From assembly GCA_041859375.1 (NCBI GenBank), contig JBHEKP010000144.1, positions 1 to 14,865 on the forward strand: a DNA stretch of 14,865 bases, given 5' to 3'. The translations under genes were made by a program, and so were the position numbers. Shown here piece by piece: positions 7,736 through 14,312 of this stretch; within the stretch, counting starts at the first letter, position 1, and every line of letters begins with the position of its first letter. This stretch comes from JBHEKP01 sp041859375. GTDB lineage: Bacteria > Hydrogenedentota > Hydrogenedentia > Hydrogenedentales > CAITNO01. Under the pieces are notes generated by a model. The model did no database searches. It saw nothing but the letters and a program-made list of their open reading frames with translations, and was not told the origin of the DNA.

Positions 7736-10108
7736 ATGCCTGAGGCGTCTGACAGGACCGTTTCGCCGAAAGTCCGGCTGGCTGCCGAATCGGTGCTGGT
7801 CGCGCTGCTGCTGCTGGCGGCGCTGGCGGCGGTGTATCCGGGGGTGTTTCTTCGGGGCGAGCAGGCGGGCCCGGCGGACGTGTACTACAATGTGCCCCCC
7901 TGGAACGCGCACAAGCCCGCGGAGTGGAAGGGCAACCCGCATCATTTGATGCTGGATATCTACGCCTTTTTCGCCCAGACCTATTACAACGTGGCCCAGT
8001 CGTACCGCCGGGGGGAATGGCCGCTGTGGAACCCGCACCAGATGGCGGGGATGCCGTTGCTGGCCAACTATCAGTGCTCCGTCTTCTACCCGCCCAGGCT
8101 GCTGCTGCTCTTCTTCGCCCTGCCCACGGCCATGACGCTGATGGTCCTGCTCAAGCTTTGGCTGTGCGGCTTTGTGGGATGGCTTTCCGCGCTGGGCCTG
8201 GGCCTGCCCCGCCGGGCGGCGCTGTTTTTCGCGCTTGCCTGGATGCTCTCGGGCTACTGCCTGATCTGGGCGGGGTGGCCGCTGCCGGACGTGGCGGCGT
8301 GGTTTCCCCTGCTGTTTCTGGGGGTGGAATGGATTCTGGCGGGCCGGTACCGGCGGGGCATCGCGGCGGGCGTTGCAGGCGCGGTGATGATGCTGCTGGC
8401 GGGGCACCCCGAAACGGCCTTCACCTTCTCCCTCGGCCTGGGCGTCTATTTTGGGGTGCGCTGCGTCCTCAACCTGTCTCGTCGCGGACCGGTGCTCGGG
8501 CCGGTGCTGGCCTGCGCGGTGCTGTGGACGGCGGCCATCCTCATCTGCGCGGCGCAACTGGTCCCCTTCGCGGAATACCTGCTGAACAGCGCCACTTTTT
8601 TTGAGCGGCAGACGGATCCCAAGGATCAGATTTACACCTTCCGCTGCCTCGCCTCCTTTTTCATGCCCCGCTTCCTGGGCACGGTTTACGAGGGTAATTA
8701 CTGGGGGCCGCTGAACTCGAACCTTGACGCCATGCTCCACCCCGGCGCGGCGGTGCTGCTGCTGGTTTCCTGGCTGGCCTTCCGGCGGCGCGGCGGGGAG
8801 GCTCCCTCGCCCTGGAGCCACCGGCTCATCGCGATGACGGCCGCCGCCCTCTTTGTGACGCTGCTTGCCTTTGACGCGCCCACCCTGGGTTTTGTCCACA
8901 GGCTGCCGGTCTTTTCCTCCACCCACCGCGCCTACCACATCGCCTTTGCGCTGTTTGCGCTGCCGCTGGCGGCCGCCTTCGGGCTGGCCGCATGGACGGA
9001 GAAAAAACGCCGTCTCCGGGAACTGCTGCCCATGCTGCCGCTGGCCGCCGCCGGGGCGGCGCTGGTGTTCGGGCTGTACCAGTTCAACCTCAGGGTGTTG
9101 AGCATGGAGGGGATGGACGGCTACATCCGGCGTCACGCCCTTGTCACCGCCCTTTTTTTTCTTGCCGCGCTTGCCGTGCTGGCCCTGCAGTGCCTGCGCC
9201 ACAAACCCCGGCTGACGGCGGCGCTGCTGGCGGCGGTGACGGCGGGCAACCTGCTCTATCTCCAGTGGGGGATGAACCCCACCTCGAAAACGGGGGACTT
9301 CTTTCCGCGCACGGAGCTGACGGATTACCTGCGCCGGCTCGGCCACCCCTGCCGCATCGGCGTGAGCGAGGGCACCATCCCCAGCGGCACGCTGAACGTG
9401 TACGGCATCGAGGACGCGCTGGCCTACGACGGCATTTATCCCGCGCGGTTGTGGCGGCTCCAGCACAAGCTGGGCCAGCGGATTTGGCAGCGCATGGAGC
9501 CTGCCACCTCGGTGGACTATTACCTGAACGATCCCACATTTCCCATCCTTGTGCCGGAGGCCTTTCCCCGCCTGGAAAAAACCGCGTCTTTGAACGGCAT
9601 CGAGGTCTACAAAAACAGGCACGCCCTGCCCCGGGCGCGGCTGGTCGGCAACGCCGAAGTGCCGCCCGGTGGGGACCGGCTGTTTGAACGGATGACGGAG
9701 GAGGATTTTGATCCCGCGCGGACGGTGCTGCTGGAGCGCCCGCCGAGGGAGGGGGTGCCCGCGCCGCTCGACGCGCCGGGCACGGCGCGGATCGCCGTGT
9801 ACGATCCCAACCGGGTGGTGGTGAGGACGGAGGCGGCGGGACCGGCGGTGCTGGTGCTGGCGGATGCGTGGTATCCGGGATGGCGGGCCACGGTGAACGG
9901 CGCGGCGGCGGACCTTTTTCCCGCCTACCACGCCTACCGGGGGGTGGTGGTGCCCAAGGGGTCCGCCACGGTTGAATTCAGCTACGCCCCGGCCAGCCTG
10001 CGGCTGGGCCTGGCCGTTTCCCTCGGCGCACTGTCGGTCTGCGCCGCATGGCTGACGGCGGCGATCCTGCGCCGCCGCGCGAAAAAGAAGACGGTCCTTC
10101 CCGGCTAG
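7736..10108 (+). CDS. YfhO-family multi-spanning membrane protein
   Basis: Encodes 790 aa; the ATG at 7736 is preceded by GGAGA (7724-7728). The first membrane helix is at about residues 16-36, followed by a large extracytoplasmic-type loop with PADVYYNVPPWN and a stretch WPLWNPHQMAGMPLLANYQC, which is characteristic of this family. About a dozen hydrophobic helices follow to about residue 505. After that comes a soluble domain with the family's late signature LVLADAWYPGWRATVNG (about 703-719) and a last helix near the C-terminus before a basic RRRAKKK tail. The family has a glycosyltransferase-C-like topology; Gram-positive YfhO members act in glycosylation of teichoic acids, but the substrate here is unknown. 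A role in decorating cell-surface glycans is an inference. The gene is monocistronic, and its stop overlaps that of the convergent gene. Confidence 0.9.
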   Translation: MPEASDRTVSPKVRLAAESVLVALLLLAALAAVYPGVFLRGEQAGPADVYYNVPPWNAHKPAEWKGNPHHLMLDIYAFFAQTYYNVAQSYRRGEWPLWNPHQMAGMPLLANYQCSVFYPPRLLLLFFALPTAMTLMVLLKLWLCGFVGWLSALGLGLPRRAALFFALAWMLSGYCLIWAGWPLPDVAAWFPLLFLGVEWILAGRYRRGIAAGVAGAVMMLLAGHPETAFTFSLGLGVYFGVRCVLNLSRRGPVLGPVLACAVLWTAAILICAAQLVPFAEYLLNSATFFERQTDPKDQIYTFRCLASFFMPRFLGTVYEGNYWGPLNSNLDAMLHPGAAVLLLVSWLAFRRRGGEAPSPWSHRLIAMTAAALFVTLLAFDAPTLGFVHRLPVFSSTHRAYHIAFALFALPLAAAFGLAAWTEKKRRLRELLPMLPLAAAGAALVFGLYQFNLRVLSMEGMDGYIRRHALVTALFFLAALAVLALQCLRHKPRLTAALLAAVTAGNLLYLQWGMNPTSKTGDFFPRTELTDYLRRLGHPCRIGVSEGTIPSGTLNVYGIEDALAYDGIYPARLWRLQHKLGQRIWQRMEPATSVDYYLNDPTFPILVPEAFPRLEKTASLNGIEVYKNRHALPRARLVGNAEVPPGGDRLFERMTEEDFDPARTVLLERPPREGVPAPLDAPGTARIAVYDPNRVVVRTEAAGPAVLVLADAWYPGWRATVNGAAADLFPAYHAYRGVVVPKGSATVEFSYAPASLRLGLAVSLGALSVCAAWLTAAILRRRAKKKTVLPG

Positions 10109-11298
10109 ATGATGTCGCGCTGGACCGTCTCGCCGGGGCGGGTGGACTGGTTCGGCCAGATTTTTCGGCCGGGATAAATGGAGGTGTTGATGCCGGTGTG
10201 GGCGTGGTCGCCCAGCACCGCGCCCAGTTTGCGCCTGCCCGAGTCCACCAGGGTGCCCCCCACCATGGAAAGCACGTTTCCGCCGTCGTGGCGGACATTG
10301 GACGTGATGGTGCCGCAGCCCAGGTTGACCCGGACGCCCAGGATGCTGTCGCCCACGTAGTTCTGGTGGGGCGCGGCGGCGCGCTCCATGAGCAGGGACG
10401 CCTTAATTTCGCTGGCATGACCCACGCGGACCCCGTCGCACAGCACCGAATGGGGCCTGATCCAGCAGTTCGGACCGATGAGGCAGTCCCGTCCGATATG
10501 CACCGGCCCGTCTATCACCGCGCCGGGCAGCACCCGGGAGCCCGCGCCGACAAACACCGGTCCGGTCAGGGTGGCCTTGTCGCTCACCTCCCCCTCAATG
10601 CGCGGCACGAGGCAATGGTCGAGGAAATAGGTGTTCGCGTCGAGCAGATGCCAGGGATAACCGATGGGCAGCCAGTACCCCTCCGAGCGGACCACCCGGA
10701 AATCCCCCTGTTCCGCAAGGGTCTGCACCGCCGAGGTGATTTCAATCTCGCCGCGCACCGACGGCGCGGTTTTCCGGAGCACGTCAAAGACCTCCGGGGT
10801 GAAAGAGTAGGCGCCGATGTTCGCCAGTTTCGAAAAGACCTCCACGGGTTTCTCCACCAGACGCACCACCCGCCCGTCGGGGGTGGTTTCATAAATGCCG
10901 TAGAGGCGGGGATCGGGCACCTCCATCGCCAGGGCCGCGTTGCCCTGCGCGGCCAGCCGCCGCAAATCCTCCGGCGCGTAGAGGTCATCGCCGTTGAGCA
11001 CCAGAAAGGGGCCGTCCACCACCTCCGCGCATTGGAGCACGGCGTGGCCGGTGCCCAACTGCTCCCGTTGTTCCACATAGACGACGGGCACCCCCTCCCA
11101 GGAACCGCCGAATTCCTCCCGAATCATCTCGGAACGGTAGCCCACCACGGCCACAATCCCGTCCACCAGCCCCGCCAGCGCCTCCATCTGCCGGGCCATG
11201 ATGGTTTTTCCCATCACGGGCAGCAGGGGTTTGGGCCGGGTTATCGTCAACGGGTATGTGCGGGTGGACTTGCCCGCCGCCATCAGCACCGCTTTCAT
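10105..11298 (-). CDS. Sugar-1-phosphate nucleotidyltransferase with left-handed beta-helix domain (GlmU-like)
   Basis: Encodes 397 aa. The start at 11298 is chosen because AGAGGAGA (11306-11313) sits seven bases upstream and because the NTase fold begins at MKAVLMAAGK; an upstream in-frame ATG at 11349 lacks support. Residues 1-235 form the nucleotidyltransferase: AAGKSTRTYPLTITRPKPLLP (7-27) as nucleotide/phosphate-binding signature, LGTGHA (81-86), NGDD (102-105, metal-binding Asp) and EKP (149-151). Residues about 240-385 are hexapeptide repeats of a left-handed beta-helix with HQNYVGDSILG and NLGCGTITSN. This resembles bifunctional archaeal/bacterial sugar-1-P nucleotidyltransferase/amino-sugar acetyltransferases and GlmU, though it is shorter than GlmU (about 450 aa). 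The likely product is an NDP-sugar such as UDP-GlcNAc or dTDP/UDP-glucose; specificity is not determinable. Its first ten codons and promoter are duplicated 3099 bases upstream. Confidence 0.92.
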   Translation of the reverse strand: MKAVLMAAGKSTRTYPLTITRPKPLLPVMGKTIMARQMEALAGLVDGIVAVVGYRSEMIREEFGGSWEGVPVVYVEQREQLGTGHAVLQCAEVVDGPFLVLNGDDLYAPEDLRRLAAQGNAALAMEVPDPRLYGIYETTPDGRVVRLVEKPVEVFSKLANIGAYSFTPEVFDVLRKTAPSVRGEIEITSAVQTLAEQGDFRVVRSEGYWLPIGYPWHLLDANTYFLDHCLVPRIEGEVSDKATLTGPVFVGAGSRVLPGAVIDGPVHIGRDCLIGPNCWIRPHSVLCDGVRVGHASEIKASLLMERAAAPHQNYVGDSILGVRVNLGCGTITSNVRHDGGNVLSMVGGTLVDSGRRKLGAVLGDHAHTGINTSIYPGRKIWPNQSTRPGETVQRDII

Positions 11299-11377
11299 GG
11301 GCTGTTCTCCTCTGGGAGGATGGTACCCGAGAAGGCGTGGGCGCGGCAAACGGGATATAGGGTTTAGGGTTTAGGGT
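11269..11377. repeat. 109-bp direct repeat, copy A
   Basis: Positions 11269-11377 are identical, base for base, to 14368-14476 (offset 3099). The left boundary is set by A11268 versus G14367 and the right boundary by A11378 versus T14477. The copy covers the first ten codons, ribosome site and putative promoter of the nucleotidyltransferase plus two TTTAGGG units (11363-11376). This copy is attached to the intact gene. Confidence 0.97.
11306..11349 (-). promoter_or_regulatory. Promoter and ribosome site of the nucleotidyltransferase gene (repeat copy A)
   Basis: On the - strand, TTGCCG (11344-11349) and TACCAT (11320-11325) are 18 bases apart, and AGAGGAGA (11306-11313) precedes the ATG at 11298. 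Each box is four of six to consensus, and the 18-base spacer equals that of the promoter at 2486. The predicted leader is very short. A small TCCTC/GAGGA hairpin overlaps the ribosome site. All of this lies inside the 109-bp repeat. Confidence 0.45.
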
Positions 11378-11458
11378 ATGGAGGGGGCGCAAGACCTGCG
11401 TACTAATGAGGATGGAGAAGGCGGACGGGGATGTTCTCCCTGCTTTCCCCCTGGGCGC

Positions 11459-11476
11459 GCCGTTCTCCTGAACGGC
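11459..11476. other. Perfect hairpin downstream of the island genes
   Basis: GCCGTTC (11459-11465) and GAACGGC (11470-11476) form a seven-base-pair stem with a TCCT loop. It lies 22 bases beyond the last island reading frame on the - strand, where a terminator is expected, but neither strand has a U-run after it, so it is left as a hairpin of unknown role. Confidence 0.5.
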
Positions 11477-11497
11477 AACGGAAGCTTGTGCGGCGGT

Positions 11498-11791
11498 TCA
11501 GGGGAACTCGTAAATTCCCTGCTCAACTTGGTTGATTTTTTTTATCTGATCCGCTATCTCTTGTGGAAATTCTTCCAGTTCAATAGTCTCCCCATTCCCA
11601 GGACTCCATCGGCCGTTTGCCATGGCAATAACGCTTTCAAGGAAAACTACCTTTTTGAAACTGACGGTGCCCGACCTCCCAACGAAAACGCAAAGCTGGG
11701 TTCCTGTCACAGAAAGCCCTGCGTCAACCACGCGAATTCCATCGGCTTCATTCTTTAATAATACAGCAGCTTTCACAAGATTTTTCCCCAT
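11498..11791 (-). CDS. 97-aa reading frame of unknown function, possibly the C-terminal part of a frame-shifted gene
   Basis: Encodes MGKNLVKAAVLLKNEADGIR and onward, with strand-like stretches TGTQLCVFVGRSGTVSFKKV and an acidic/basic C-terminus ending QGIYEFP. Its ATG at 11791 lies 44 bases inside the preceding frame (stop at 11748), and only a weak GGA precedes it. Removing one base from the GGGG just after that ATG would fuse the preceding frame (…GIEMDKNG) to this one (KNLVKAAVLL…) and give a plausible continuous protein. So it may be a separate coupled gene or the tail of a broken one. No family recognised; AT-rich like the rest of the island. Confidence 0.45.
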   Translation of the reverse strand: MGKNLVKAAVLLKNEADGIRVVDAGLSVTGTQLCVFVGRSGTVSFKKVVFLESVIAMANGRWSPGNGETIELEEFPQEIADQIKKINQVEQGIYEFP

Positions 11792-12029
11792 TTTTATCCA
11801 TTTCTATTCCTGAATAGTCTATGCGCTTTTCTTTGAGTTTTCCAATCATTTCCCCTTGCGTTTTTAACGTGTAATCGCCGCTGTTGGCGCATTGAATTAA
11901 CACAACACCATCCATGCCATTAACATCCACTCCACAATGTATTTGCGCTTCACGAACCGGAAGGATATCCCCCGTGCCTCCGTGTGAAAATTCCCCTTCT
12001 TCTTTGCGGCTTGTGTCGTGGCGGGAAAG
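11748..12029 (-). pseudogene. Open frame without a start codon, in frame with the upstream gene's TGA
   Basis: Immediately after the TGA (12030-12032) that ends the membrane-anchored protein gene, the same frame stays open for 93 codons to a TGA at 11748-11750. It encodes plausible protein (GGTGDILPVREAQIHCGVDV, then GVVLIQCANSGDYTLKTQ and IGKLKEKRIDYSGIEMDKNG). None of its first 33 codons is ATG, GTG or TTG; the first possible start is a GTG at 11930 in the middle of the conserved-looking region. An ATG overlaps the stop as ATGA (12030-12033) but its frame closes after 27 codons at 11950. Possible explanations are a frameshift after that ATG, a nonsense mutation splitting a longer gene, or read-through. 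Reading it as a decayed gene is my preferred, uncertain, view. Confidence 0.45.
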
Positions 12030-12638
12030 TCATGGGGATAAATCGGGTTTCATTTTCCAGATAATATCGGCCTGTTCTTGGTTCAGCACCATTGAAATGT
12101 TAACATTGAAAGGACACAACCGCTTCCACACGACTTCGCCATACTCGCGTTTCGCGGTGGCGGCGACACCGTCCAACTTTAGGGTAAGCAGGCCCAAGTT
12201 CGACACATTCACCTCTCCTACCATTCTGACCTCTTTGACCTGCTCGTGGTTTACAAGGTCAAAGAATGGGAATTCCCCATCCCTTTGGTTTTGAATCATC
12301 ACACTCACGATCTTGTTGCCTTGTCTTTGCCAGTCCTCCCAGTCTATATGCTCGCCCTTTATTAAGGCGTCTCGGTGAATGTTGAAGTCCATCAACCATT
12401 TATTTGTATCTTTGTCGCCTATTCCCACAGATATGGCGCTATTTTCCCCCATCGTCGTTGGCATAATGGAGACATTAACGTTGGGGTACCACTTCCCGTC
12501 TATCATTACCTCATAAGTCGCGTTTTCTTCGCCGGCTTCATTTGCTGGAGCGGACAGCGCGGCCACCAAGACCACAATCCAGAAAGACAAGACGAACACG
12601 GCGGCCGCCGCGATGACGCACCCGGTTTTTATGTTCAT
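12030..12638 (-). CDS. Membrane-anchored island protein of unknown function
   Basis: Encodes 202 aa from the ATG at 12638, which is preceded by AGAGGA a few bases upstream; an in-frame extension to 12674 is less likely. Residues about 6-30 (GCVIAAAAVFVLSFWIVVLV) form one strong membrane helix or uncleaved signal anchor. The remaining about 170 residues look like a soluble domain with alternating strands (YEVMIDGKWYPNVNVSIMP, VSVMIQNQRDG, VRMVGEVNVSNLGLLTLKLD) and a C-terminal amphipathic helix. No family recognised. It follows the methyltransferase-nuclease gene by 84 bases on the same strand and is AT-rich, so it belongs to the island. Whether it takes part in the same system (for example as a membrane effector or immunity factor) is speculation. 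Confidence 0.75.
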   Translation of the reverse strand: MNIKTGCVIAAAAVFVLSFWIVVLVAALSAPANEAGEENATYEVMIDGKWYPNVNVSIMPTTMGENSAISVGIGDKDTNKWLMDFNIHRDALIKGEHIDWEDWQRQGNKIVSVMIQNQRDGEFPFFDLVNHEQVKEVRMVGEVNVSNLGLLTLKLDGVAATAKREYGEVVWKRLCPFNVNISMVLNQEQADIIWKMKPDLSP

Positions 12639-12659
12639 GGCATCCTCTTTTTTGGCCGG

Positions 12660-12668
12660 ATTATGCCA
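12660..12668 (-). promoter_or_regulatory. Candidate extended -10 promoter of the membrane-anchored gene
   Basis: On the - strand TGGCATAAT reads as an extended -10 (TG, one base, CATAAT; -10 hexamer at 12660-12665), about 22 bases before the start codon at 12638. No -35 box stands out, as is usual for extended -10 promoters. Single short motif, so weak. Confidence 0.3.
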
Positions 12669-12677
12669 ACACACAGG

Positions 12678-12705
12678 AGTTATTGATCCAGAATTATTGA
12701 TAACT
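12678..12705. repeat. Imperfect inverted / direct repeat between two island genes
   Basis: AGTTAT (12678-12683) and ATAACT (12700-12705) are inverted, and TTATTGAT occurs twice in direct orientation (12680-12687 and 12694-12701), 14 bases apart. It lies upstream of the candidate promoter at 12660 and just past the methyltransferase stop. It could be an operator or a weak terminator; either is inference. Confidence 0.4.
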
Positions 12706-12722
12706 CTAACTTCTTTGGCAGC

Positions 12723-14231
12723 TCACGCCAGTTTCATGGCGATCTGCTCGTCCAGGATGTCCCTCACGGTGAGGGGGATGATGACGCGCCCGGATTTCTT
12801 GAAGAACGCCCCGATTTCCGCGATGGCATCCGCGCTGAAATCGAAGGAGACGAAGAATCCCTTGGTGCGGTCGTTGCGGGTCATGGCCGCCTCGAAGGAA
12901 TCGATGTCCGGACGGCCCGCCTTGTCCTTCTGTTTCACCTGAATCGGGTACCACACATCCATGAAGGGAAGTTCCCCGTCCTTCTTCACGGGAACGGCGC
13001 CCACGGGGTAAATCCTGCCGTCAATTCCCATGTCGCCCACCTGCACCTTGTTCGGAATGCCGCCCAGCGCGATGACCGCCCAGTTTTCAAACTCAAAGGG
13101 CGGAATCTTGCGCAATTGCTCCTCCGTCCACGGCAAATCGCGCACCACAAAGCCCTTGCCAATCTTCCAGAGCTTTTCATCCTCCTTGATGGCGCAATTG
13201 TCGCGCAGCCGCTTCGCCATCACCCGGCAGGCCGTGGGGGATATGTCTATCCCTATCCATTGCCGCCCAAGATTCTGCGCCGCCACCAGCGCCGTGCCGC
13301 AGCCGCAAAAAGCATCCAGCACGATGTCGTTCGGGTTGCTGCTCGCCTTGATGATGCGCTCCAGCAGGGCCAGCGGCTTTTGCGTGGGATAACCAAGACG
13401 CTCGGCGGCTTGGGCACCGATAGGACGTATATCATCCCACCAATTGCTTATTGGCTGACCTTTCATCTCATCAAGAAAACGGCGAAGAGAAATCCTTCCT
13501 TCTTTTGAGGCAGGAAACTGTAAACGCCCTTCCTCGTCAAGTTGTTTCATTTTTTCAAACGAAACAGCCCATCCATTCGGATGTGGCTTATAGCCCTTAT
13601 ATTCATAGGTCAAATTAGGGCGAGGGCTTGGACTCCGGAGATCACTCAGTCGGTAACGCCTTCCGTTCTCATCAGTGAACCGGTAAAATTTTTCCAAATA
13701 ATCTTCCGAATACTCACCATGCTGAGGATTAAACAAATAATCCGGACCGCCAACATAGAAAAATATACTGTCATTGACTATGCCAAAATTCCTTTTTGCA
13801 TCATTATGACTACTTGTCCTTTTCCAGAGTATTTCGGTACTAAAATTATTCTCCCCGAAAATCTGGTCCAGCATGATCTTGACGTAATGGGAGGCGTGCC
13901 AGTCGCAATGGTAGTAAAAAGAGCCGGTTTTCTTGAGGACGCGGTGGAGTTCGACACAGCGGGGGCGCATGAATTCGATATACGCCTGGGTGGAGGCGTG
14001 GCGGTCCTCAAAGGCGCGCTTTTCCTTGGTTTCGCCCCAAAAGACCTCATAATTGCGGTTTGAGTTGAAGGGCGGATCAATGTAAACGAGGTCCACGCAG
14101 TTGTCCGGCAGTTTCTTGAGCTGTTCAAGGTTGTCACCGCAATAAACGACCCGCGTGTCGAGAAAGGCCGACGGCTTGCCCGCCTTCACCGGTGCCGCCG
14201 GTGCCGTCCCTTTCTTCTCGCCCTTTGCCAT
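12723..14231 (-). CDS. Beta-class DNA methyltransferase fused to an Mrr-like PD-(D/E)XK nuclease domain
   Basis: Encodes 502 aa; the ATG at 14231 has AAGGAGG (14241-14247) nine bases upstream. The catalytic motif IV, DPPF, is at residues 52-55 (YIDPPFNSNRNY); the target-recognition region is about 125-280; motif X-like YPTQKPLALLERI is at 281-293; and the AdoMet-binding motif I, DAFCGCGTALVAA, is at 306-318. Motif IV before motif I defines the beta class, and DPPF favours N6-adenine methylation. Residues about 381-500 add a separate domain: GDMGIDG (399-405), then PIQVKQK (429-435), IDSFEAAM and a final IIPLTVRDIL. The spaced Asp and Gln-x-Lys match the catalytic pattern of Mrr_cat nucleases. 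The chain may therefore both methylate and cut DNA, as a self-contained restriction-modification enzyme; nuclease activity is inferred. First gene of the island, downstream of the duplicated host promoter. Confidence 0.92.
   Translation of the reverse strand: MAKGEKKGTAPAAPVKAGKPSAFLDTRVVYCGDNLEQLKKLPDNCVDLVYIDPPFNSNRNYEVFWGETKEKRAFEDRHASTQAYIEFMRPRCVELHRVLKKTGSFYYHCDWHASHYVKIMLDQIFGENNFSTEILWKRTSSHNDAKRNFGIVNDSIFFYVGGPDYLFNPQHGEYSEDYLEKFYRFTDENGRRYRLSDLRSPSPRPNLTYEYKGYKPHPNGWAVSFEKMKQLDEEGRLQFPASKEGRISLRRFLDEMKGQPISNWWDDIRPIGAQAAERLGYPTQKPLALLERIIKASSNPNDIVLDAFCGCGTALVAAQNLGRQWIGIDISPTACRVMAKRLRDNCAIKEDEKLWKIGKGFVVRDLPWTEEQLRKIPPFEFENWAVIALGGIPNKVQVGDMGIDGRIYPVGAVPVKKDGELPFMDVWYPIQVKQKDKAGRPDIDSFEAAMTRNDRTKGFFVSFDFSADAIAEIGAFFKKSGRVIIPLTVRDILDEQIAMKLA
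13390..13855 (-). other. AT-rich target-recognition segment inside the methyltransferase gene
   Basis: This stretch, residues about 126-280, is clearly more AT-rich than the rest of the gene: 13681-13740 has 19 G/C of 60 and 13441-13500 has 25 of 60, against 41 of 60 for 13261-13320 and 35 of 60 for 13921-13980 (hand counts). It corresponds to the segment between motifs IV-VIII and X/I, where the DNA target-recognition domain of beta-class enzymes lies. Confidence 0.7.
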
Positions 14232-14267
14232 GGGATTGTCCCTCCTTTTGTTTCCGCGTCGGGCTTC

Positions 14268-14273
14268 ATTTTA
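14268..14273 (-). promoter_or_regulatory. Possible own -10 box of the methyltransferase gene
   Basis: TAAAAT on the - strand (five of six to consensus) lies 36 bases before the start codon. No -35 with normal spacing is visible: at 17 bases the sequence is TGATTG. If real, the hairpin at 14279-14312 would cover the -35 region and could be an operator. Confidence 0.25.
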
Positions 14274-14278
14274 CACAG

Positions 14279-14312
14279 GGCGCGATGGAACAATCACCTG
14301 TTATTTCGCGCC
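14279..14312. other. Nested inverted repeat in the methyltransferase leader
   Basis: GGCGCGA (14279-14285) and TCGCGCC (14306-14312) form a perfect seven-base-pair stem. Inside it, after a symmetrical 3 x 3 internal loop, AACA and TGTT form a second four-base-pair stem around ATCACC. It lies between the duplicated promoter and the methyltransferase ribosome site, with no U-run. Candidate operator or leader RNA structure. Confidence 0.5.

Noticed and set aside
7685..9931. Long open frame (748 codons) on the - strand opposite the YfhO-like gene
   Set aside because: Same shadow effect: low-complexity Arg/His/Gln/Pro protein without motifs, against a clear membrane-protein gene on the + strand.
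10048..11367. 439-codon + strand frame across the nucleotidyltransferase
   Set aside because: It is the complement of a gene with recognisable nucleotidyltransferase and beta-helix motifs and a good ribosome site; the antisense translation has no family features.
12030..12032. TGA recoded as selenocysteine
   Set aside because: No recognisable selenoprotein family and no clear bacterial SECIS-like hairpin right after the codon; TGA also ends several other genes here, so decay or an ordinary stop is simpler.
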